Virus record (IMG/VR): IMGVR_UViG_3300027834_000005
Location: 186,001 to 250,000 of that record
Source of the DNA: a virus
Reading direction: 5' to 3' (one strand)
Length of the DNA stretch: 64,000 bases
Shown here: piece after piece, positions 35,481 through 43,327 of the stretch
Layout: each line of letters begins with the position of its first letter
Numbering within the stretch: position 1 is the stretch's first letter
Notes under the pieces: generated by a model
Database searches by the model: none
Seen by the model: the letters and a program-made list of their open reading frames with translations, nothing else
Told to the model about the DNA's origin: nothing
Made by a program: the position numbers and the translations under genes

Positions 35481-35876
35481 ATGAAACCTGTAGCACGGAG
35501 AGCGTGGCGTTCTGACTACGACAACAAAACCACGTATGAAGTTTTAGTTGATGGGTCTGAAACGGGTCTATGGGCTTTCCAGACTAATCAACGAATATTG
35601 GATGCCACCACTTCTGACTCACTTCCGTATTCGGAAGGAGATCATTCTGGATTCCCGTGTCTGTATAGAGTAGTCACTGATGAAGTGGGTATGTTCAGAC
35701 TTCACGGTATTGGCTCCGGTAATTTAAGCCCAAGTGCTATGCGTAGCTTAGCTAGGAAAATATTTCCTAATATTACAAAAAGTTCTTGGAGAACGAACAA
35801 AAATACAGTAAGATTAATGGAAGAAGAAGATAAAATGTTATATCAACTAACTTATGGCGGTGCGCATGTTACATAG
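35481..35876 (+). CDS. small early protein with EEEDKMLYQLTYG tail, 131 aa
   Basis: MKPVARRAWRSDYDNKTTYE. Body with ALRKIFP-type helix (SLARKIFPNITKSSWRT), then RLMEEEDKMLYQLTYGGAHVT. Met in place of Phe in the motif. The helix-plus-tail arrangement is repeated in the next genes (36386, 36711, 37079), so these are distant paralogues. Confidence 0.7.
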   Translation: MKPVARRAWRSDYDNKTTYEVLVDGSETGLWAFQTNQRILDATTSDSLPYSEGDHSGFPCLYRVVTDEVGMFRLHGIGSGNLSPSAMRSLARKIFPNITKSSWRTNKNTVRLMEEEDKMLYQLTYGGAHVT

Positions 35877-36153
35877 AACTAAGAATATAATTTTTGTTAA
35901 AGCAAGTGAAGCATGGGATGGCAAACCGTCAGACTATAAAGAGACTGGTCCGTATAAAATGATTCTGGGTGAGAGAGATAATGGCCACTTCTTCGTTGTC
36001 GCCAATATCAGTAAAGAATCACCTATTGAATTGATCTCGGAAGACATCCCTTCGTTCCCTCCTGAACTATGGGACTACCAAGCTGAGTATGGCGTAAGAA
36101 TCTTAAAGTTAAAAACAGAAGAAGATAGATTCCTCTTTAAGTTGGTGCAGTAA
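35866..36153 (+). CDS. small early protein with EEDRFLFKLV tail, 95 aa
   Basis: MLHRTKNIIFVKASEAWDGK; an ATG 12 bp upstream is possible. Ends LKTEEDRFLFKLVQ at the C-terminus, the shared motif cut off before the Gly. TAATG link to the next gene. Confidence 0.65.
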   Translation: MLHRTKNIIFVKASEAWDGKPSDYKETGPYKMILGERDNGHFFVVANISKESPIELISEDIPSFPPELWDYQAEYGVRILKLKTEEDRFLFKLVQ

Positions 36154-36383
36154 TGGAAGGCGGTACGTACGCGGAATGCGTTAAAGCAGGCTTCACATCG
36201 GATCAAGCAGGTATTATTGCTAGATTCGGTGGTGAAATTAAAGATGAAGCTGAAGAAAGAATACTGAAAACTATCGCTGAAAGAAAAATAATTCCTGACC
36301 ACTTTGCATTACCAGTATCATACGTTATCAATTGTCTTTTCATGATAGCAGGCGCAACAGTTATGTATTTTTGCATGGTGTAG
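36153..36383 (+). CDS. small tail-anchored membrane protein, 76 aa
   Basis: MEGGTYAECVKAGFTSDQAG; soluble helical part, then one hydrophobic segment at residues about 56-76 (VSYVINCLFMIAGATVMYFC) to the end. The UBA-like start (AGFTSDQAGIIARFG) is notable but unproved. Confidence 0.6.
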   Translation: MEGGTYAECVKAGFTSDQAGIIARFGGEIKDEAEERILKTIAERKIIPDHFALPVSYVINCLFMIAGATVMYFCMV

Positions 36384-36385
36384 CC

Positions 36386-36709
36386 ATGAGTGATTATAAT
36401 GTTCTCAGTGTCGTGAGTACTGATGATTTGTCGGCAGTATGTGTCCACTTGGAATCAGACGCTGCAGTATCATTGGCAAAAGTGTACATGATAATCGGGT
36501 TTCAATTTGAATATGTATTCACTACGTACTCAAAAAGACCAAACGTGTTTAATGCAGTGAGTAAGCCCACAGAAGCCAAAATACCTGACATAAAAAAATC
36601 AATTGTGTCTTTGTATCCGAACTTCGGTGATGATGCGTGGAGAGTATTTCCTAAATTCGCAGTTCTTAAAGATCCTAGAGATGTAATGTTGATGAGGCTA
36701 AGTTATTGA
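36386..36709 (+). CDS. small early protein, weak motif, 107 aa
   Basis: MSDYNVLSVVSTDDLSAVCV. Same layout as the next two genes (beta body, IVSLYPNFGDDAWRVFPK), ending KDPRDVMLMRLSY, a decayed version of the shared tail. Confidence 0.65.
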   Translation: MSDYNVLSVVSTDDLSAVCVHLESDAAVSLAKVYMIIGFQFEYVFTTYSKRPNVFNAVSKPTEAKIPDIKKSIVSLYPNFGDDAWRVFPKFAVLKDPRDVMLMRLSY

Positions 36710-36710
36710 T

Positions 36711-37076
36711 ATGGGCATGTTAAAATTTAGAATATTTAAAGAAGAGATAGACCATCCTAAGTGCGTATACTCAAGTGACGACGGTAAATTCGTCATAATT
36801 GAGAATCAACTGGAAAAGTCTGGGTACGAGAACTTCTATGTCGGAGGCCTAACGAAGGTAATCCAGAATGCCGATTTCGTAGTGATAAGAAATGCGAAAA
36901 ATAACGCCTTCACCTTTAAGGTGACAAAGAATAGATGTGAGTGGCCATCCAGAGCAGCACGTGTATTACATAAGTACATGGGCGATGACGTGGTCATTCG
37001 AGTTCATGATGTAGATTTTTTATCTGTGGATGACGAACAAGATCAGATGTATCTTAAGTTGGCATTGGGAATATAA
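36711..37076 (+). CDS. small early protein with DEQDQMYLKLALG tail, 121 aa
   Basis: MGMLKFRIFKEEIDHPKCVY. Beta body, RVLHKYMGDDVVIRVHDVDF, then VDDEQDQMYLKLALGI at the C-terminus. Confidence 0.7.
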   Translation: MGMLKFRIFKEEIDHPKCVYSSDDGKFVIIENQLEKSGYENFYVGGLTKVIQNADFVVIRNAKNNAFTFKVTKNRCEWPSRAARVLHKYMGDDVVIRVHDVDFLSVDDEQDQMYLKLALGI

Positions 37077-37078
37077 AC

Positions 37079-37420
37079 ATGGCAAATTACCGTATGCCTA
37101 TAAAAGCTACTTTATTAGCGAGTGTCGGAAAAACAAACGTTATTGGCGTTGAATCCGACCATGTAGTCGATGTCCTAAACATTAAAACTGATTGGTCTAC
37201 GAGGGTACTTTATGGTAGTGAGCTATTATTTGTTAAATACCATAATAGCGACGTCTTTTTCGTAAAAAAAGATAGATATCAATCAGAAGAATTTACCCGT
37301 GGAGAGATGGGAAAATTATTTCCACTTATCCCCGTGTCTGCATGGGAAATACGTGGTGGTATGGTCTCGCTACTTGAAGATGAAGATAAAATGCTATTGA
37401 AATTGGCATATAACATATAA
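37079..37420 (+). CDS. small early protein with EDEDKMLLKLAYN tail, 113 aa
   Basis: MANYRMPIKATLLASVGKTN. GEMGKLFPLIPVSAWEIRGG parallels the ...LFP/YP...AW-R segment of the genes at 35481 and 36386; ends LLEDEDKMLLKLAYNI. Supports a paralogous series. Confidence 0.7.
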   Translation: MANYRMPIKATLLASVGKTNVIGVESDHVVDVLNIKTDWSTRVLYGSELLFVKYHNSDVFFVKKDRYQSEEFTRGEMGKLFPLIPVSAWEIRGGMVSLLEDEDKMLLKLAYNI

Positions 37421-37440
37421 AAAAATAATAAGGAAGGATA

Positions 37441-37716
37441 ATGGAAGTTGCAATTTATATAATGTTAGGTATGATTGGGTGGGTGTTCTGCGGAATGTTG
37501 GCTTTGCTGTTGGGTATGTGCTATGAGCACGTATATCTAAGCGGTAGATATCCTCTGACCGTAGATGCGGATAGAGATAGGTTCATAAGTAATAACGCGC
37601 CAGCGTTTTTAATACTTGGAATGACGGTGTTGGTAGTTATGTTGTGCGCGTGGGTGGTTACTCCGGTGGTGGATGCCTATGTGTGGATCGTTAAAAAAAT
37701 ATTTAGGGTAGAGTAA
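37441..37716 (+). CDS. two-helix membrane protein, 91 aa
   Basis: Hydrophobic segments at residues about 3-26 and 56-78, separated by a charged loop; preceded by AAGGAAGGATA. No family. TAATG link to the next gene. Confidence 0.65.
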   Translation: MEVAIYIMLGMIGWVFCGMLALLLGMCYEHVYLSGRYPLTVDADRDRFISNNAPAFLILGMTVLVVMLCAWVVTPVVDAYVWIVKKIFRVE

Positions 37717-38048
37717 TGAGTAAAAAAATATTTATCAGTTTGCCCTATACCCATGACGACAAAGAAGTTATGTATTGGCGAGCTAATCACGCAAGAGATA
37801 TGATGGTGCAGATTACTAGAGATGGTAATTCGCCTGTGTGTCCTGTGGTGATCGGCCTAGATATTTTAAGACATGACCCTCAGATAACGATGAGTTATGA
37901 CGAATGGTTAGATTTCTCCTTGACATATATGCAAGGATGTGATGAAATGTGGTTATTGTGCATTGATGGCCATGAAAAATCAGTTGGTGTTAGTGAAGAG
38001 ATAAAACTAGCTATTTCCATGGGTATTAATATTGTAAAAGTAATGTAG
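37716..38048 (+). CDS. DUF4406/nucleoside-deoxyribosyltransferase-like protein, 110 aa
   Basis: IFISLPYTHDD at the N-terminus, a central D-x-x-x-Y-x-x-W-x-x-x-S-L-T-Y-M-x-x-C-D-E-M-W pattern, then EKSVGVSEEIKLAISMGINI. This is the layout of DUF4406 and the nucleoside 2-deoxyribosyltransferase fold, whose members cut N-glycosidic bonds of nucleosides. Given the nearby NAD genes it could act on a nucleoside or NAD-related compound, but the substrate is not evident. Confidence 0.68.
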   Translation: MSKKIFISLPYTHDDKEVMYWRANHARDMMVQITRDGNSPVCPVVIGLDILRHDPQITMSYDEWLDFSLTYMQGCDEMWLLCIDGHEKSVGVSEEIKLAISMGINIVKVM

Positions 38049-38057
38049 GAGAGTAAA

Positions 38058-38516
38058 ATGTCAATAGCAACTAAGCAAGTTGTAGTGGTGAGAACCGATG
38101 TGTTCTCTAAAAAAAATGAACAAGGAAAGATGGAATTAGATCCATCTCTCATTGGTAAAATTGGCATTCAAATGACACATGCTTCCAAGGCAGTCATACT
38201 CAATCAATTGAGGGATTCCAAATGGGTCCTCGTTAATAACATCCCCCGCACACTCGAACTTGCTGGTAAACCTGAAGAAGATCCAGTGTACCAATGGTGC
38301 ACGGGACCATTCACAGGCATAGCTCTTAAATGTAAAAGTGAAGTTAAACTCCAAAAACTTTACGACGAAGCTATAGCTGCCGGTCTACCATGTTCATACA
38401 TTGTGGATAGAGGGCTAACAGTATTCAATGGTGTGCCAACTGCTACGTGCATGGCTATTGGCCCAGCGAAATCCGAAGACATCGATAAAATTACTGGTAA
38501 GTTGAGATTGCTATGA
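38058..38516 (+). CDS. pth2: peptidyl-tRNA hydrolase, archaeal/eukaryotic type (Pth2)
   Basis: 152 aa. Pth2 signatures in order: VVVVRTDVF start strand, GKIGIQMTHASKAV (K-x-x-x-Q-x-x-H-A), a lysine in ALKCKSEVKLQKL, IVDRGLTVF (D-x-G-x-T) and TATCMAIGPAKSEDIDKITG near the end. The enzyme splits peptidyl-tRNA that has dropped off the ribosome, freeing tRNA. Bacteria normally use the unrelated Pth1, so this is an added enzyme of archaeal type. It fits a phage with its own tRNA set and tmRNA. Confidence 0.9.
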   Translation: MSIATKQVVVVRTDVFSKKNEQGKMELDPSLIGKIGIQMTHASKAVILNQLRDSKWVLVNNIPRTLELAGKPEEDPVYQWCTGPFTGIALKCKSEVKLQKLYDEAIAAGLPCSYIVDRGLTVFNGVPTATCMAIGPAKSEDIDKITGKLRLL

Positions 38517-38872
38517 TTTCTATTTTTGGCAAAGATCCTTACCGTTATGTTGATAACTTTGAGCTAGCTAGTACTGCGTGCGCTAAATTACTCGCAACGA
38601 CCTCTCGCAACCATGGGTGGGTTATTGATTTCAATAAAAGCGTTACTGACTGCCTTAATGAAGATTGTTCAGTTAATGATTTATTAGTTGAAGGGTATGC
38701 TGTGCCAGTAGATAGCATTATGAATCTTATGCACAAGCACAACATAGGCATCCATCCTTTAGGCAATAACAAATGGAAAGCTGTGCACGAATCTACCCAT
38801 GTCGAATACAAAGATAGAGATCCTGACAGAGCAGTTCTAATTGTTTTTGCAGAGATAACTGGCGGTGTATAA
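38513..38872 (+). CDS. hypothetical protein, 119 aa
   Basis: MISIFGKDPYRYVDNFELAS. Alpha/beta, with a His-rich stretch (NLMHKHNIGIHP). No family recognised. Coupled to Pth2 and to the next gene by overlaps. Confidence 0.6.
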   Translation: MISIFGKDPYRYVDNFELASTACAKLLATTSRNHGWVIDFNKSVTDCLNEDCSVNDLLVEGYAVPVDSIMNLMHKHNIGIHPLGNNKWKAVHESTHVEYKDRDPDRAVLIVFAEITGGV

Positions 38873-39177
38873 TGATTAAAATAGGCATGGTATTCAAAAA
38901 TACTACGTATTCACCAATGCTTGATGTGGACGAAAATGCGCACCTCTTTATTTCTGACATCTATCATAGTGATGTTCATGGTGAGAAAGTAATTTGGTTC
39001 ACTAATGAGCACGGAAAGAGACTTGGTTATTTTAGATACGAAGCTCTTGTCATTGCCCTTGATGATGACGGTAACTTGGATAGTTTATCCTCGGATTTCT
39101 ACGCGTTCAAATACATAGGTACATTAACAGATGAAGACATGTTCCAATATCATTTATCTGGTAAAATATGCATTTAG
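38872..39177 (+). CDS. small early protein with TDEDMFQYHLSGKI tail, 101 aa
   Basis: MIKIGMVFKNTTYSPMLDVD. Barrel-like body (AHLFISDIYHSDV, EKVIWFTNEHGKRLGYFRYE), ends TLTDEDMFQYHLSGKICI. Confidence 0.7.
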   Translation: MIKIGMVFKNTTYSPMLDVDENAHLFISDIYHSDVHGEKVIWFTNEHGKRLGYFRYEALVIALDDDGNLDSLSSDFYAFKYIGTLTDEDMFQYHLSGKICI

Positions 39178-39185
39178 GATATTAG

Positions 39186-39214
39186 TGGACAACAAGTTAA
39201 ACTTCACATATACT
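39186..39214 (+). promoter_or_regulatory. early promoter
   Basis: TGGACA, 17-bp spacer, TATACT, 30 bp before the aminopeptidase gene. Confidence 0.6.
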
Positions 39215-39244
39215 ATATCACTTACATAAATCAACGGAGTAAAC

Positions 39245-40669
39245 ATGAATATTAATTCAATTCATAATTCTAACGAAAAAACAGACACTATCGTCATTCT
39301 GGTAGATTCATCATACGTCGGCGACAAGATCATTGCGGCTCTTATTGAGAGCAAAGATTTCAAAGTGGAAACGGCAGGAACTACACATTTAACTGTAGAA
39401 ACTTCCGAAGACGATGTTTTACAGAAAACATTATACGTGGCTACTGGTTCGTTAGATGAATTCAATGAATCCACAGGTAATATCGACGTAGTGGCTAAAT
39501 CTATTGTCGCGTATCTTAAAGGTTCACCATCTGACATATTAACAGTGGCTGCAGAAAACAATGCAGTACGCGATTGTGGCCTTGAAGCTTTATGTTCATC
39601 ATTGGTCATTGCTGACTATAACTTTTCCCTAGAAGATAAGCCATCGCCGCTTACTATCAATATTTTGTTTGATGACGAAGCAAGCGCTACTCAGGCAGGC
39701 CCTTCAGTGAGTGATGGGGTAGATGCCGGTAATGCAATCAATTATACGCGTCGTTTAGGTGACCTACCAAGTAATGTCTGTACACCTACATACATGGCGC
39801 GTCAGGCGGTGTCCCAATTCAAGCAAGATAATGTGCGTGTTAGTGTCATTGGCGAAAGTGAAGCAAAAGAGCTTAACATGGGCGGTTTCATGAGTGTTAC
39901 TCAGGGTTCCGATGAAGAAGGCAAAATCATCATCTTCGAATATACCGGCGATGCGAATAACTCAGATACGGTTGCGTTAGTTGGTAAAGCGGTTACATTT
40001 GACAGCGGTGGTATCAGTATTAAGCCAAGTGCATCAATGGAAGAAATGAAATATGACATGTGTGGCGGTGCTACGGTATTTGGTGTGATTAAAGCTGCGG
40101 CTGATATGCAATTGCCTGTTAACCTTATTGGTGTCGTAGGCGCGGTAGAAAATATGCCATCTGGCAACGCTACTCGTCCAGGTGATATCATCAATATGAT
40201 GTCCGGTAAAACTGTTGAAGTTACTAATACGGATGCCGAAGGTCGTATGGTGCTGGCTGATCTTTTAACCTATGTTGGTGAAAATTATAAGCCTACTACG
40301 GTTCTAGATTTAGCAACGTTAACTGGTGCGTGCTGCGTAGCTTTAGGTGAACATGCCGCTGGTATCTTTACTGAAGATGATGCTCTGGCCACAAGCCTAT
40401 ACGATTCTGGTCAGAAAGTGAATGACCGTGTGTGGCGCTTACCAATGTGGGAAGACTACAACAAGCAAATGGATAGTGATTTTGCAGACATGGGTAACTC
40501 AGGTAAACGTGGTGCCGGTGCTAGTACAGCTGCGTGCTTCCTTAACCGTTTTGCTAGCGACTACGACTACAAATGGGCACATATTGACATTGCTGGCGTA
40601 GCGTGGAAAGGTAAAGCTACTGGTCGTCCTGTTAAGATGTTGCTTGACTACTTGACTACGGGTAAGTAA
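39245..40669 (+). CDS. M17 leucyl aminopeptidase (PepA-like)
   Basis: 474 aa, close to the family length of about 500. C-terminal catalytic domain with VGKAVTFDSGGISIKPSASM (Lys and Asp ligands), YDMCGGA, and NTDAEGRMVLAD, the M17 signature. Two metals remove N-terminal residues from peptides. Cellular PepA also binds DNA and regulates transcription or site-specific recombination, so the phage copy may have a role other than peptide turnover, for example recycling amino acids from tagged proteins. Codon use is host-like. Own promoter and GGAG ribosome site. Confidence 0.92.
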   Translation: MNINSIHNSNEKTDTIVILVDSSYVGDKIIAALIESKDFKVETAGTTHLTVETSEDDVLQKTLYVATGSLDEFNESTGNIDVVAKSIVAYLKGSPSDILTVAAENNAVRDCGLEALCSSLVIADYNFSLEDKPSPLTINILFDDEASATQAGPSVSDGVDAGNAINYTRRLGDLPSNVCTPTYMARQAVSQFKQDNVRVSVIGESEAKELNMGGFMSVTQGSDEEGKIIIFEYTGDANNSDTVALVGKAVTFDSGGISIKPSASMEEMKYDMCGGATVFGVIKAAADMQLPVNLIGVVGAVENMPSGNATRPGDIINMMSGKTVEVTNTDAEGRMVLADLLTYVGENYKPTTVLDLATLTGACCVALGEHAAGIFTEDDALATSLYDSGQKVNDRVWRLPMWEDYNKQMDSDFADMGNSGKRGAGASTAACFLNRFASDYDYKWAHIDIAGVAWKGKATGRPVKMLLDYLTTGK

Positions 40670-40670
40670 T

Positions 40671-41105
40671 ATGAGCCTCATGGATTTTACGAATTTCATG
40701 GGGCTAATAGAGACATATCTTATTGAGTATTTTGGGCATGCGTGGTGGGCATTTTTTCCCGCCATTCTGGTCATGATAGGAATGTTCTTTATTAGACTTC
40801 GATGTACGTATTTGTATTACGTAGAGACAGGCGAGTGGTTTCATGAGTCCAACTACAATAACAGTGAGACTTTTAATATATGGACTGCGAATCTGCCAAT
40901 AGGATTTATGCATATATTGTTCTCAGGGGTATTCACGGTCATAGCTCTTGTTTTTATAGCGATCATGTTACAGTTTCCTGTTGTGTTGGTTAGTATAATT
41001 ATTTTTGTTTTATCGACGTGGGGATTCTTTTATGTTTGCGCACGAGGAAGAAATAAAAAGTTGTTTCACGATAAATTGAGTGGTGAAGATGATGGAAATG
41101 ATTGA
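40671..41105 (+). CDS. membrane paralogue 1 with KLFHDKLSG tail, 144 aa
   Basis: Three hydrophobic segments (residues about 25-45, 82-103, 107-126). After the first comes YYVETGEWFHES. Cytosolic tail RGRNKKLFHDKLSGEDDGND. The four genes 40671-42261 share: first helix, F/Y-V-x-x-G-E-W-F/H, two more helices, then basic residues and L-F-x-x-x-L-x-G. Same end motif as the soluble small proteins. Possibly a membrane-anchored set such as exclusion proteins (inference). Confidence 0.72.
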   Translation: MSLMDFTNFMGLIETYLIEYFGHAWWAFFPAILVMIGMFFIRLRCTYLYYVETGEWFHESNYNNSETFNIWTANLPIGFMHILFSGVFTVIALVFIAIMLQFPVVLVSIIIFVLSTWGFFYVCARGRNKKLFHDKLSGEDDGND

Positions 41106-41481
41106 ACTGTTTTTAATAACTCACGTAGGTAAAGGGTGGGCGTTTTTAATCCCATGGTATATGTTTATAACGTGCATGGTAGTGTGGCGTTTCAAAATTA
41201 CTCATGATTACTATGTTAAGTGCGGTGAATGGCATGACGCTTGTGATTTATTGCACGAGTTTACCGATATTAGAACAGCTAACATCTTTACCGGAATACT
41301 ACATGTAATGTTAGGGAGTATAGCTTTCATTCTTACTGCTGCGTTCTTAAAAATGTTATATACTAACCCTCCTGTGTTTTTCACTATGGCGGTGACATTC
41401 ATAGTGTTGTCATTGTTCGCTATGCTTTGTAAGCGTAATAGAAATAAATTATTATTTGTTGAAAAATTAAGCGGGAGATAA
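41089..41481 (+). CDS. membrane paralogue 2 with LLFVEKLSG tail, 130 aa
   Basis: MMEMIELFLITHVGKGWAFL; start overlaps the previous gene by 17 bp. YYVKCGEWHDA after the first helix, two further helices, then KRNRNKLLFVEKLSGR at the C-terminus. Confidence 0.72.
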   Translation: MMEMIELFLITHVGKGWAFLIPWYMFITCMVVWRFKITHDYYVKCGEWHDACDLLHEFTDIRTANIFTGILHVMLGSIAFILTAAFLKMLYTNPPVFFTMAVTFIVLSLFAMLCKRNRNKLLFVEKLSGR

Positions 41482-41483
41482 CC

Positions 41484-41870
41484 ATGGACAATTTTACTCT
41501 TTATATGGTAGATGCGTTAGGAAAAGATTGGTACGCATTACTAGGTTTATGGTTTGGTTTTGCCATTGGTATTATTATTAGATTAGTAGTGACCTATCAT
41601 AATTTCGTAAAGGACGGTGAGTGGTTTAGTGGCGCGGACGACGGCACAAATCTGCGCACGAATAACCAATTTCTAGGGTTTGTGCATGTGATATGCGTAG
41701 GATTGGTATCTATGGCGCTAGTTTCCATAATCCACTCATTCATAATGTATCCAATGGCACTTTTAGTTACTGGCTCAGTTATACTGTTCATGGTGTTATA
41801 TGTGCTAATGTGTTTGCGCGAGAGGAAGAGGCAACTGTTTGAAGATTCTTTAAAAGGTAAGGTGGGCTAA
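41484..41870 (+). CDS. membrane paralogue 3 with QLFEDSLKG tail, 128 aa
   Basis: MDNFTLYMVDALGKDWYALL; NFVKDGEWFSG; three helices; tail RERKRQLFEDSLKGKVG. Starts 2 bp after paralogue 2. Confidence 0.72.
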   Translation: MDNFTLYMVDALGKDWYALLGLWFGFAIGIIIRLVVTYHNFVKDGEWFSGADDGTNLRTNNQFLGFVHVICVGLVSMALVSIIHSFIMYPMALLVTGSVILFMVLYVLMCLRERKRQLFEDSLKGKVG

Positions 41871-41871
41871 T

Positions 41872-42261
41872 ATGGAAATCTCACATGAAGTAGGAGTAAT
41901 GATAATAACAGTGCCAGCATCAATTGTGCTAGTTCTATTAATCATTAACAGAATACGTGTACATTTTAATAATTTCGTCAATGACGGTGAGTGGTTCATG
42001 AGTGAACATGACGATCTCGAAAATATTTATAATGTATTTAACAGTAGAGATACCTTCACTGGAACATTTTTTACTATAGTTATTCCTTTCGGTGTTTTTC
42101 TGATGGGCATAGCCGTGTTGTTACTATTGCGGTTTCCTATTGTCATGGGTTGCGTGTTAGGCGGAGGTGTCATAGTAGCGTTGTTTATGTGCGCATTAGT
42201 ATACTTTGGTAAACGAGAAAGAAACAAGAAGTTGTTCGAAGATAAATTGCGCGGCAAATAG
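41872..42261 (+). CDS. membrane paralogue 4 with KLFEDKLRG tail, 129 aa
   Basis: Three hydrophobic segments, NFVNDGEWFMS after the first, tail GKRERNKKLFEDKLRGK ending at the C-terminus. The last two residues after L-R are G-K, making this the most compact form of the motif. Confidence 0.72.
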   Translation: MEISHEVGVMIITVPASIVLVLLIINRIRVHFNNFVNDGEWFMSEHDDLENIYNVFNSRDTFTGTFFTIVIPFGVFLMGIAVLLLLRFPIVMGCVLGGGVIVALFMCALVYFGKRERNKKLFEDKLRGK

Positions 42262-42272
42262 GAAGGTATCTG

Positions 42273-42548
42273 ATGAAGGCGTATGATTGTTTTGGGTCTA
42301 AATGTAATGGGTGTGCAGAGTACGCCGAGTATTGCAACTGCGAGATAGATAGTAATGGCAATCTTATCGATCCACAACCTATCGTATGTCCGTTTTGCGG
42401 AATCAAACCCGACATGGGCGGCAGAATGCTATCTAGAGACCAAAAAAGTACAGCCCAGATAGTTAGTCACCAAGACACTGGGAAATGTTCTCTTGATATG
42501 CTCGTGTTTAGACTTCCAGAATGGAATACTAGGCATTCACATGATTGA
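42273..42548 (+). CDS. Lar-like zinc protein, 91 aa
   Basis: CFGSKCNGCAEYAEYCNC at the N-terminus, then VCPFCGIKPD, a later Cys (GKCSLD) and WNTRH near the end. CPFCG-x-x-P plus C-terminal W-N-T-R is the layout of the Lar/restriction-alleviation-like family. Role here unknown. Overlaps the Smr gene by 8 bp. Confidence 0.65.
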   Translation: MKAYDCFGSKCNGCAEYAEYCNCEIDSNGNLIDPQPIVCPFCGIKPDMGGRMLSRDQKSTAQIVSHQDTGKCSLDMLVFRLPEWNTRHSHD

Positions 42549-42762
42549 GATAGATTTTCATGGATGGCTTCCTGCTGCTGCCGAAGATAAGATCCATTCG
42601 ATGATAGGCGAAGCCAGACACGTAGGTGTCCCTACCCATATCAAGTTCATAACTGGGAATGGTAAAATAAAACAGATTGTTATTGATATAGCCAATACTT
42701 ATGGTGTTCACTGTCAAGAGCAACTAGGAAATAGAGGCGCTTTAATAGCGTTAATAGAATGA
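42541..42762 (+). CDS. stand-alone Smr-domain protein, 73 aa
   Basis: MIEIDFHGWLPAAAEDKIHS then THIKFITGNGKIKQIVIDIA: D-F-H-G and I-T-G-x-G are the Smr (small MutS-related) hallmarks. Smr domains are nucleases; in SmrB/MutS2-type proteins they act on collided ribosomes or mRNA. At 73 aa this is only the catalytic module. With tmRNA and Pth2 in the same genome, a ribosome-rescue role is attractive. Overlaps both neighbours. Confidence 0.78.
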   Translation: MIEIDFHGWLPAAAEDKIHSMIGEARHVGVPTHIKFITGNGKIKQIVIDIANTYGVHCQEQLGNRGALIALIE

Positions 42763-43325
42763 AAGAATCAGAAGAGATACCAAAGCACGACAATTATTTA
42801 GTATTTGATTTAGAAGCTACTTGTTGCAATAAAGACAGTTTGGATCGTGACTCTATGGAAATCATAGAGATAGGCGCGGTTATGGTTGACGGTAAAACTT
42901 TCGAAATAATAGATGAGTTCTGTACATTTATTAAGCCGGTGAGAAATCCAACTCTCACTCCGTTTTGCAAAAGGTTGACGACAATCACACAGATAGAAGT
43001 TGACACTGCGCCAGAATATAAAGAAGCATTAGAATTATTCAAAAACTGGTACGCTGGTTACGAAGATGTGCTAATATGTTCTTGGGGTAACTATGACAAG
43101 AAACAATTTTCGCAAGATTCTCGTTTCCATGGTGTTGAGTCCCCAACAGCGGATAACCACTGTAATATGAAAAGAATATTCTCATTAGTGAAAGGTGTAA
43201 AAAGACGCTTCGGCGTTAAGAATGCCCTTCTTGAACTGGGGATGGAATTTGACGGTACTGCCCATCGCGGAATAGATGACGCTAGAAATACAGCGAGGTT
43301 GGCAAAGTACACATTTGGTGACTAG
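42759..43325 (+). CDS. ERI1-like DEDDh 3'-5' exonuclease
   Basis: 188 aa. Exo I YLVFDLEATCCN, a typical M-E-I-I-E-I-G-A-V strand, Exo II CSWGNYDKKQF, Exo III HRGIDDARNTARL. The D-x-E-A-T-C start and CSWG-x-x-D are typical of ERI1/KapD-like exoribonucleases, which trim 3' ends of small structured RNAs. It is a second DEDDh enzyme besides that at 9672 and lies 0.4 kb before the tmRNA gene; a role in RNA 3' processing is possible. Confidence 0.85.
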   Translation: MKESEEIPKHDNYLVFDLEATCCNKDSLDRDSMEIIEIGAVMVDGKTFEIIDEFCTFIKPVRNPTLTPFCKRLTTITQIEVDTAPEYKEALELFKNWYAGYEDVLICSWGNYDKKQFSQDSRFHGVESPTADNHCNMKRIFSLVKGVKRRFGVKNALLELGMEFDGTAHRGIDDARNTARLAKYTFGD

Positions 43326-43327
43326 AT

